The notes beneath the pieces are model-generated. The model was not told where the DNA came from. It worked only from the letters and a program-made list of their open reading frames with translations, and ran no database searches. A stretch of DNA of 64,000 nucleotides, taken from assembly GCA_043228905.1 (NCBI GenBank), contig JBHGNT010000010.1:2728001-2792000 (forward strand), written 5' to 3'. How positions within the stretch are numbered: position 1 is the stretch's first letter; each line of letters opens with the position of its first letter. Below, one piece after another: positions 10,100 to 18,314 of the stretch. Both the position numbers and the translations under genes were made by a program. This stretch comes from Azolla caroliniana. Taxonomy: Eukaryota > Polypodiophyta.

Positions 10100-11081
10100 T
10101 GGCCTATGGGGACAAATTACTGCAATATGCCCTAGTCAACTACAATAAAGACATAGTCGATTTGCTCGACGTCACTGCTTTTCCTCTTCCGATAACGGTC
10201 CGCGACGACGTGTAGTGTAGATTTCCATCGAGGTTGGAGTATTTACAGGAGACGCATTATGTGACTCCCTTGCAAATGGTTTTGCTACAATTGAGCCATA
10301 TGTGGGCTCCGACCTTGTTCTTGGCATTTGTAATTGACGTTCCGAACGTCATTCGAAAAGTCTGTTATCGCAACATACCGCTCGACTAATTGCCTCTGTG
10401 AGCGACTTTGGTTCTTTGGCAAAAGTCAGGAGTAAATCTTTGACATCATTTAGAAGGCCATATCGAAACTGCTCCATCAATGCTAGATCATCCCAGGGAA
10501 TATTGGTGGTGAGTAGACGGAAATCTGCAGCATAGGGTAAGGCTAGACGATCACCTTGATGCAATCTTCGGATTTTATTGATTGTCGTCCAAATGCTATC
10601 GGTGTCCCCGAAACAAGTTTTAAACTCGCTAATAAATTCCTCAAAATTATTTAACAATGGAGTTCTTTGTTCTAATAAAGGTGCGAACCATGCCAAAGTA
10701 GGGCCACTAAGTAACGTGCCTACTAATCCCACTCGTGATGCATTGGTGGGATATCGGGAAAGATGCATTTGAATCACGAGACGTACCTGATTAAGGAATC
10801 CCCTGAATTGTGATCGCGTTCCGTCGAATTTTGTAGGAAGACCAATCTTGGGTTCTTTATGAATTCCTTGAGTACTTGGTCCTTGTTGTTGCAAGGACAC
10901 AATGGTTGCTTCAAGTTGTTGTACACGTAAACGCCAACATTCCATGTTGTTGTTGCGTTTGCTGCTTCTCTAGAGAGATTTGGTGAAGATCAACCGTTGA
11001 TTTTCTTGTTCTAGTGCTACAAACTTTTCTTTCAACCACTACAGTTCCGAGAGGACAGATTGGTATTCTTGAGCGCTAACA
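10100..11081 (-). pseudogene. Gypsy A Gag with zinc knuckle, degraded
   Basis: The 10945-10349 frame has the retrotransposon Gag core (LPTKFDGTRSQFRGFLNQVR; VGLVGTLLSGPTLAWFAPLL; FISEFKTCFGDTD; FRYGLLNDVKDLLLTF). A likely original start is near 11081 (MAIVSAQEYQSV), followed by a glutamine-rich coiled-coil-like segment and one in-frame stop. A CCHC knuckle (CLYC...GHIAVIC) with a stop inside it is read at about 10160-10110. Gag forms the particle around the RNA. Confidence 0.7.
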
Positions 11082-11155
11082 ATTGCCATAGTATTGGAGG
11101 AAGGAAGGATAACAATATTTGTATGAAGATGAGAACGAAGCAATTTGGTTCAAAC

Positions 11156-11242
11156 TGTTAGGAATAGTACTAAGAGAGAGAGGGAATTAGTATTAGAGAT
11201 GAGGATTAGTACTAAGAGGGGAGGGGTAGAACTCTCGAGAGA

Positions 11243-11284
<42 letters not shown>

Positions 11285-11502
11285 TGATAACAAACGAAAT
11301 ATTATATGAAGAGAATATAAAAGAATAGCTAGAAGGCTTAAGACTGGCGTTGAACCGAATTGGTTCGAAATAATGCCTTATGCCTCTATTTATAGTGCTG
11401 TCAAGATTACTCCTGAAGTTTCTAGAATGTTCTAGAGTAATCTAGAATATACATGAATTTCCTATAGAAATAAATAATGAAACTAATATCTTTCGTATTA
11501 CA
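11156..11502 (-). repeat. Possible gypsy A 5' LTR
   Basis: The segment begins TGTTAGG and ends TTACA on the plus strand. On the minus strand it has a TATA-like CTATAAATAGAGG (about 11386-11398), as expected for an LTR promoter reading into gypsy A. It includes a GA microsatellite (about 11248-11280). No partner copy is in the window and no tRNA-Met primer site abuts it, so the limits are a guess. Confidence 0.35.
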
Positions 11503-11505
11503 ATT

Positions 11506-11575
11506 CATGGTTTAATGGCAAGCGTTCCGCCCATGTAACACAAGGTCATGGGTCTGAATCCCTTCGAAGCCATAC
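11506..11575 (+). repeat. tRNA-like/SINE fragment
   Basis: An A-box-like GGTTTAATGGCAAGC is followed about 30 bp later by a B-box-like GGTCATGGGTCTGAATCC, the arrangement of an RNA polymerase III internal promoter in tRNA-derived SINEs. It sits at the junction between gypsy A and copia D. No acceptor stem can be folded, so it is not a functional tRNA. Confidence 0.3.
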
Positions 11576-11589
11576 CATGATAGGCTTAT

Positions 11590-12275
11590 GTCGATCTGTT
11601 GATGGTGAGTCGCATCGATTTTCACCGAATATCCTCAGTGAGGACTTGGCCGATCGTATCATCTAGATTTAGGATCAGACAGCTATTGGTGAATGTCGTG
11701 CAAAATACCTCCCAACTCGTCGTCGGCAAGCTCGATAGGTGGGCAATGGCTTTAACTTCTTCTTCAAAGTTAATCCCTTGGGAGTAGAGTTCAAACAACA
11801 CCCGACTAAAGGTATTGATGTGGGAGGTTGTAGGATCCGACTCTCTCATCTTCATATTGAATAGTTGTCGAATCAATATGAGTTTCAATGAGGAGGACTT
11901 CTTTTCGTATAGTGCTTGCAACTTCTCCCATAATGAGAAAGTTGTTGTCTCCTTGGCCATGCTAAAGTAGACATTTTCGGCCAGGTGCATTCAGATGGTG
12001 GAGCACGCGATTTTTTTTCTATGGATCTCCACTCTTCGGTTGTCATCGAAGCGGGTTTTTTGTTGTGTCGAATGGCTTCGACTTGTCTTCTGATGATCAA
12101 CACATCCTGCATCGTCTCCTTCCACAAGGAATTATTTTTGTCATTGAACTTTCAGATTTCAACTTTTGCCTTATTCTTTTTGGAAAGCGAGATTTATTTT
12201 TGTGACCTTGTCTTCTTTTTCAGCTTCCTCTGTTGCTTTCATTGCCGCTGAACAACAAGTTGCTCTTATACCACT
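11590..12275 (-). pseudogene. Copia D: Gag and primer site of a decayed minus-strand copia element
   Basis: The minus strand carries a TGGTATAAGAGC primer-binding site (about 12262-12274, one change from the tRNA-Met match), then Gag. 12127-11885 includes MTTEEWRSIEKKS and 11990-11622 includes LWEKLQALYEKKS, LKLILIRQLFNMKMRE and FSRVLFELYSQGINFEEE, the UBN2 copia Gag pattern. Gag spans two frames. The rest of the element beyond 11590 is missing. Its 5' LTR begins at about 12276 and was broken by copia C and gypsy B. Confidence 0.6.
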
Positions 12276-12442
12276 TGATGGAATGTATGCATGTAAGTAA
12301 GGACCTGTAGGTTATGTGCTCGGCAAACAACATAGAGAATATGGTAGAAGAAAATGATGGAAACGTAAACACAGTTTCAGCTCTAATGGAAGCTTTTGTT
12401 ATTCACCGTTCTCTCTCTCTCTCTCAAAGGGTCAAGATACAA
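12276..12442 (-). repeat. Copia D LTR, part 1 (broken by nested insertions)
   Basis: This lies directly against the primer site and begins TGATGGAATG on the plus strand. It stops at the copia C insertion, with the target duplication TACAA at 12438-12442. The LTR appears to continue at 17798-17864 and, past gypsy B, from 24889. Its far end is not identifiable. Confidence 0.4.
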
Positions 12443-12621
12443 TGTTGAGAATCGAACTCAACTTCCCATGGAAATAGGTTTCACACTAGCTCATGGACAT
12501 ACATACCATGCTAGTTTTTGTAAATAGTAGAAAGGTCCCTTGCCCTAGTTTAGTTGGTATTTAAACCAACCTTTTGTAACTTTGTTACTGTTGGAAGTAA
12601 TACATAGTTTTCTCATCTTAA

Positions 12622-12668
<47 letters not shown>

Positions 12669-12727
12669 GTGCTCAAACTCACACACACAGTCCTACCGAT
12701 GCATACAATCACTCTCCTTTCTTTACA
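12443..12727 (+). repeat. Copia C 5' LTR
   Basis: 285 bp. It contains a CT microsatellite (about 12624-12664), which is also in the 3' copy and so belongs to the LTR itself. The initiator tRNA-Met primer site follows without a gap. Confidence 0.9.
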
Positions 12728-12829
12728 TGGTATCAGAGCGTGTGGTTTTCTGATCAAGACAAATCGACTGTGGTGTTCTACATACCGACGATCAACAGAA
12801 CCGGTTCAAGAACCAAAGAAGAAATAATC

Positions 12830-13681
12830 ATGAATACTCAGATGGGAAGCGCTCTTCCTACGGAGAAGCTCGACAGGACAAACTTCGCATCTTGGGATTA
12901 CAAGATGCATCAGTACCTTGTCAAACAAGGATACTAGAGCTATATTGAAGGAGCTCATGAAACGCAACCCAACCCAACACACGGTGACTATCCCGTTTGG
13001 GAACAGTCCGCAAGTCGTGCGTTGTATTGCCTTGAATCATGCGTACATAATCACATGCTCGGCTATATTCGAGAGAAGAAAACGCCAAAAGAAGCGTGGG
13101 GAAATCTCAAGAAGATCTTCGCGGCCAATACGGTTGCCCACAAGCTCCAGCTTCGTCAGGAGTTGAATGGCATTCAACAAAGGGACATGTCAATCATCAG
13201 CTACGCCTTGAAGATCAAGGCGTTGTGCAATGCCCTTTGGTCAATCAATGTTGGCATTGATGATGAAGAAATGGTGCCAATATGCCTCAGAGGCTTGGCA
13301 CCTCGATTCAGTGCAATAAGGTCCCCCGTCCTCGCAAGAGAGAATCCTCCCACCTTTTTCGATCTCCAGTCAATATTGTTGGTCGAGGAAAATCACGCCC
13401 GACAAAGGGGCAATGCACCAGAGGGTCGGATGCTCTACTCCCAGTCGGATGATAGAAGAAATTTCGGCCGTGGAAATAGAGGTCAATTCGAACAAGGCCG
13501 TCACAGTTAGCAGACCCAAGAGCATAACTCCCACCAATGGCAAGCGGACAGGAACAATCCCAGAGAGTTCGGCAAAAGGGGCAGTCATCACACCGGACCA
13601 AGCAATCATGATAACCCAATCAAATGCGGATACTGCGGAGAACTCGGTCACTACAAAAAGGAGTGCCAAAAGAAGAAGTGA
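12830..13681 (+). pseudogene. Copia C Gag, frameshifted
   Basis: It starts MNTQMGSALPTEKLDRTNF, close to copia A1 Gag. The expected GYWSY block has a TAG in place of TGG near 12935, then the frame shifts. 13022-13510 carries EAWGNLKKIFAANTVAHKLQ, LRQELNGIQQRDMS and LRGLAPRF. The CCHC knuckle (CGYCGELGHYKKEC) near 13627-13668 is in a further frame, ending at TGA 13679-13681. Confidence 0.75.
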
Positions 13682-14522
13682 GAGTTGGCTTTAACCATCC
13701 GACAACTCACGAACTACACATCGAATTCCGACTACGACAATCGTAGCAGAATGTTCACGAATTACACATCGAATTCCGACTACGACGATCGTAGCGGAAT
13801 GTTCATGATGAGGCACAAAGCGCACTCAATAGTGACAGAAGGTGAAACAAGCACCATGCCCTCAGAGAATGTATGGTTTGTTGACTTGGGAGCATCCAAC
13901 CACATGACGTCTCATGAAGATTGGTTTCGGGAATTACGAAAACCCGAACGTCCTAGATATGTCAAGACAGGCGATGACACGACTCATCCAATACAGCATA
14001 TCTAGAATGTTCCATTCGGAAACGAAGGCAAACAAACCTACCTCAAGAACATACTGCATGTTCCTACCATCACGAAAAACCTTGTCTCGGTCGGCCAGAT
14101 TGTCGAACAAGGAATGCAAGTACGATTCAAAAATGATGGGTGCTTTATTGAAAGAGGTGATCGAGTTGTAGCTTACGGTCGTCGTGAAGGCCGTATGTTT
14201 GTCCTCGAATCGAACGAGGTAAAATTGGCAATGTTTGCAAAGGGCCTCAAAGTCGAAACTACCTAAACTTGTGGCACAAGAGAATTGGTCACATCAATCT
14301 CCAGAAACTTCAGAACATGCAATCGAAAGGAGTCGTAATCGAACTCCCAAACTTTACCGCGAAGGAGATTACGGGCATATGCGAAGCGTGCCAGTTTGAA
14401 AAGCAACGCCGAAATCCATTCCCAGAAGAGCAGAATGTGAGGAAAGGGATCCTGGATGTTGCACATTCAGATGTATGGGGACCGACCTAGACAACCACAC
14501 TCGACGGATGCCGATATTACGT
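13682..14522 (+). pseudogene. Copia C protease and GAG-pre-integrase, degraded
   Basis: The protease block reads VWFVDLGASNHMTSHEDWF (about 13870-13927): the catalytic Asp is kept, but the usual DSG is DLG. Before it is a 54-bp tandem duplication encoding TNYTSNSDYDxRSxMF twice (13708-13804). The pre-integrase finger LWHKRIGHINLQKLQ...CEACQFEKQ is at 14269-14405, followed by HSDVWGP with a stop just after it. The integrase then breaks at the LTR-like insertion at 14523. Confidence 0.75.
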
Positions 14523-14780
14523 TGTCATGAAGAATTTCGTCCAGAGGCGGAAACCGAGAAATATTGGCTACATTGGCAGGGTGCACCATGTGCACTCACC
14601 CTCGTGTAATTGTGTGAATAATAGGAGTTAAGTCGGGACGAAGAATCCCATGCAAATCAGGATTTATCCCACATTGTAATGCATCCCTCTCCTTGTTCTA
14701 TAAAAGGAAGGGATGGTCCCTTGTAGAAGAGTTGCCCATTTTGTATTAGTAGGGTATACCGTTAGACGGAGAGACATTCT

Positions 14781-14847
<67 letters not shown>

Positions 14848-15337
14848 TTAGGGTTTCTTCTTCTTCTTCTGCTTCTTCTTCTTCTTCGTCCTTCTGTGCG
14901 TCGAGCCTTGGCATCTAGCGTTCCAGTTTTCTACCCTGTACTCTGTGCAAGACCCCGCTCGGCACGACAAGCCCGAGAGCTCCCCGACCGGTAGCTTGGC
15001 AGTAGTCAACGGTTGTATCTCATGCGGCCTAGGTTCGGCTAGAAGTCGGTGTTGAATCTCGTTGTCTTGTAAATACATATACATTTGGTTGTGCATATTC
15101 GGGTCTCTGTTGGTGTGCGTGTGTGTGTCTTAGTGTTTCTTTCTGGCTTATGTACATGTTCGTGCGAGAGTCAATGTTGCATGCCTGCTCTCTCTCACTC
15201 TCTCCCTTCGGTTGCTTCTAATGTGCTCCTGGGGTGCCCTGGGAAAGGTGAAGCACGATTTCCTACGCTCCGTCACTCCCTAGTCCAAGACCCCCATGGT
15301 CCCCCCTTTCTCCACGCACGCACGTAACAACGCGACA
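14523..15337 (+). mobile_element. LTR-like unit 1 (solo LTR?) inside the copia C integrase
   Basis: It starts TGTCATGAAG, ends GCGACA, and is flanked by ACGT on both sides (14519-14522, 15338-15341). It carries a TATA-type promoter, CTATAAAAGGAAGGGA (about 14699), then a CT tract (about 14778-14842), and ends with CTAGTCCAAGACCC near 15280. It shares these landmarks in order with unit 2 (15342-15888) but is about 270 bp longer, mostly because of the CT tract and a GT-rich segment after it. Removing both units plus one ACGT restores the integrase reading RYYVTFID. Confidence 0.6.
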
Positions 15338-15341
15338 ACGT

Positions 15342-15888
15342 TGTTGTGAAGATTTCCGGCTACGGTGTGAAACCGGGATGGAATGGGCAAGTCGGCGGAG
15401 TGCAACATGTGCACACTTACAATGTAAAATGGTGTAAAGAATAAAGAGGGGAAATTTATCCCACATTGTAAGGTCCCTCCCTCCTTGGGCTATAAAAGGA
15501 AGGGAGGGGTCACTTGTGAAGCGGTTGCCTATTTTGAGTGAGAGAGGCATACCACTTAGGTCGAGGGTTTCCTACTTGGTTTTAGGGTTTCTTCTTGGGT
15601 TTCCTTTAGGGTTTTACTATACTTCTTTACTTGCTTATCCGGTTAGGGTTTTCTTGTAGTCTTTGGGTGAGGCCTATGCGGCCATGGTTATAATGTGTGT
15701 GGTGTTCTTCTTAATACAAACCATTTGTGTATCTTGCCTCCATCATTTTCTTGTTCAATGTTAATGTTTTATTCCTTCTCCTCTTGAGCTAAGCTTCCAT
15801 TTCATGTCTTACTCTTTCTCTACTCCCTAGTCCAAGACCCACGTGGTCCCGCCTTGGATCTTACATGCGCTCGCGGATTTTCATGACA
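15342..15888 (+). mobile_element. LTR-like unit 2 (solo LTR?) in tandem with unit 1
   Basis: It starts TGTTGTGAAG, ends TTCATGACA and is flanked by ACGT (15338-15341, 15889-15892). It has the same order of landmarks as unit 1: TGTGCAC block, TTTATCCCACATTGTA, CTATAAAAGGAAGGGA (about 15490) and CTAGTCCAAGACCCACGTGG near the end. The outer ends of the pair are inverted copies (TTGTCATGAA / TTCATGACAA). No internal domain lies between the units apart from the 4 bp ACGT. Confidence 0.6.
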
Positions 15889-17400
15889 ACGTCACGTTCA
15901 TCGACTACGTCTACACGCACACTTGGATCTACCTGATGAGACAGAAGATCGAAGTGTTTGGACTCTTCCAGAGGTTCAAAGCTGAAGTCGAAAAAACTAT
16001 GGGTTGGCACGGATGCTGCCTTCGATCAAATGGAGGCAAAAAATATTTCTCGAATGAGTTTACGGTGTATCTTCGAAAGGAAGAAATCCGACAAGAATTT
16101 TCATGCCGTCACACACCTCAGCAAAACAGTGTAGCCGAGTGGAAGAACCGTGGTTGCCTCCATCATATGACGTGAAGAATGCCTTCCTCCAAGGGGAATT
16201 AGAGGAGCAAGTGTACATGATCCAACCACCTAGCTTTGAATCGCGCAATCATCTAAACGTCGTGTGTTGACTCAAGAAGCCACTTTACGGCCTCAAACAA
16301 GCACCGCGTGCGTGACATTCGAAGATCACGTAGTATCTTCATCAAATCGGATTTTGAATGTCAAAATTTGATAATTTTGTGTACATCCAAAATGAGTCAG
16401 ATAGCCCGATCGTCATCATCCTTTACATGGATGATTTGGTCATCGGAGGAAAGGAGCTCGTCAAGATTAACAAGGTCAAATCACTTCTCTCTGGCAGATT
16501 CGAAATGAAAGACCTGCATGAGCTCCATTTCTTCTTAGGCATCGAAGTAATTCAAACACTAGTCGAGATAATGATCTCACAACGACACTACGTCCTCAAC
16601 TTACTCTACAAGTTCGGCATGACGGAGTGCAAACCTGTGTCCACCCCATTTGACCGTAATCTCAAGCTTGATGTCGATTCCGGAACAACCGAGTGCGAGC
16701 CAACTCAATATCGCCAATTGATCGGCAACCTCATCTACCTAACCATTACGCGACCCAACCTCAGCTATTCGGTCAACCTACTTAACCAACTCATGTAGAA
16801 TCCGAGAAACCTTCATCTTCATTGCGATAAGAGGGTACTTCGATACGCCAATGGTACGATGGATTACGGCATCAGATACAAGTCAAAGAAATACGATAAT
16901 TTGACTCGAAGGGTACACAGACGCAGACTAGGCAAGTTATAAAGCGGATAGTCGGTCAACACCATGATTCATCTTCTCCCTCGGCAGCGGAGCAATCTCA
17001 TGGAGTAGCAAGAAGCAACTGACAGTCGCATTGTCGAGCATGGAGGCCGAATACAAGGGCGTGACGGTCGCCGCGTGTGAAGCCTTATGGCTCAAGTGTA
17101 CACTAAAGGATCTAGGCGTACCCATCAAGGATCCAATTCGTCTATACTGCAACAACATGAGCAGTATCTACCTGGCGCAGAACCCCGTATTCCACTCGCG
17201 AACTAAGCATATCGAAGTGCACTAGCACTTCATCCGTGAACGCATGCAAGCCGAAGATATAGACTTACACCACATCATCACGAATCTACAGGTAGCCAAC
17301 ATTTTCACGAAAGCCCTAGGTATCGACAAGTTGCGGCAGTTCACGTCGAACCATGGCCTATCTATTCCCGACCAACCAAGCTTGAGGGGGAGTACAAAAT
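15889..17400 (+). pseudogene. Copia C integrase end, RT and RNase H, degraded
   Basis: The integrase core continues with TFIDYVYTHTWIYL (about 15892) and runs to RSNGGKKYFSNEF and PQQNSVAEWKNR (about 16145). It then jumps directly to the RT block [17 protein letters not shown] (16167-), so the integrase tail and RT fingers are deleted. RT continues with ILYMDDLVI (about 16420), FEMKDLHELHFFLGIEVI and LTITRPNLSYSV (to 16798). RNase H follows in broken frames with ALSSMEAEYKGV (about 17024) and TKHIEVH (about 17205), ending near the TAG at about 17401. Confidence 0.8.
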
Positions 17401-17505
17401 AGTGAACCGATCGATTGATCGAAGCTGAACAATCAAAGTTCGAAGCATTCCGAAGACCAATCCGAAACAATTTTTTGATATCCGGAAGTTGTGTTCGAAG
17501 GGGCA

Positions 17506-17679
17506 TGTTGAGAATCGAACTCAACCTCCCATAGAAATAGGTTTCACACTAGCTCATGGACCTACCATGCTAGTTTTGGAAATAGTAGAAAGGGCCCTTG
17601 GCCTAGTTTAGTTGGTATTTAAACCAACCTTTTGTAACTTTGTTACTGTTGGAAGTAATACATGGTTTTCTCATCTTAA

Positions 17680-17729
<50 letters not shown>

Positions 17730-17797
17730 TTCTCATAATTGCTCACACACATACACACAGTCCTACCGTTGCATACAATCACTCTCCTTTCTTTACA
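17506..17797 (+). repeat. Copia C 3' LTR
   Basis: 292 bp, with the same ends and CT tract (about 17682-17730) as the 5' copy. It differs by scattered substitutions, small indels and a longer microsatellite. It is preceded by the purine-rich GTTCGAAGGGG and followed by the TACAA target duplication. Confidence 0.9.
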
Positions 17798-17864
17798 TAC
17801 AAGTCTTTTTTTTTTACAACGTTAGGTTATTGCATTCCTACCAAGTTTTAGTTAGAGCTCTCTT

Positions 17865-18314
17865 TATTAGAGATATGTATTAAAGTAAGCATTAGATAAG
17901 GATAGATCTAGGTAGATAGAAAGAAGAGAGAAAGAAGGGTGCCGATCCACCCGACCACCCCCGAGCAAAGGGATCGAGACGGACTCGAGCCTCGATCGGC
18001 GTCCCATACCACCGTTGTGGCGTCAAGTCGTATCTGGTGCTGGGGCGCTCGCTATAAGAGTTGACCCACCACAAGACAGAGTCTCGACGTAGTCAACCAG
18101 ATTCTGAAATGAGGGTAGCTAGGCCTCTATTTATAGCGATACTCAAGGCCCCCAGCCATGTTCACACTTGGCCTAATGGGTTGTCTCAATCCCGAGGATT
18201 TAAAAGTAATCCTCCCCTTCTTCACACTCTCGTTTAACCCTCACACTTATCCACGTGTATAGAATACTACGGTAAATTCTCACCACGGGATATTATATGG
18301 TCATGCCCGTAACA
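17865..18314 (-). repeat. Gypsy B 3' LTR (left in the window)
   Basis: 450 bp, from TATTAGAGATATG to CCCGTAACA on the plus strand. The outer end is TA rather than TG (read on the element strand, TA replaces the usual CA), and both copies share it, so this end variant was present at insertion. The adjacent CTCCCCCTC (18317-) is the complement of the polypurine tract. Confidence 0.9.

Larger units (their letters stand above)
1..11502 (-). mobile_element. Gypsy A: old Ty3/gypsy retrotransposon, truncated by the window edge and split by younger insertions
   Basis: Reading the minus strand from right to left, I find gag (about 11080-10350), a zinc knuckle (about 10160-10110), aspartic protease (9926-9663), reverse transcriptase (3599-2886), RNase H (2867-2487), integrase (about 1400-880) and the integrase C-terminus (714-46). 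That order, with RT before integrase, is diagnostic of Ty3/gypsy. The 3' LTR would lie left of position 1. Every module carries frameshifts or stops, so the copy is dead. It was later split by copia A1 (3904-9594) between protease and RT, and by a TIR element (1773-2427) between RNase H and integrase. The right boundary is uncertain: 11156-11502 looks like an LTR, but no second copy is in the window. Confidence 0.8.
12443..17797 (+). mobile_element. Copia C: Ty1/copia retrotransposon inserted in the copia D LTR
   Basis: LTRs at 12443-12727 and 17506-17797 start TGTTGAGAATCG and end CTTTCTTTACA. The target duplication TACAA is at 12438-12442 and 17798-17802, and the primer site TGGTATCAGAGC is at 12728-12739. 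Gag, protease, integrase, RT and RNase H are recognisable but broken. A segment between the integrase core and the [12 protein letters not shown] block is missing (at about 16150), and a 1366-bp LTR-like pair sits inside the integrase (14523-15888). The copy is inactive. Confidence 0.93.

Noticed and set aside
14713-14994. Plus-strand frame with poly-Ser-Leu and poly-Leu
   Set aside because: Translation of CT and CTT microsatellites in the LTR-like unit.
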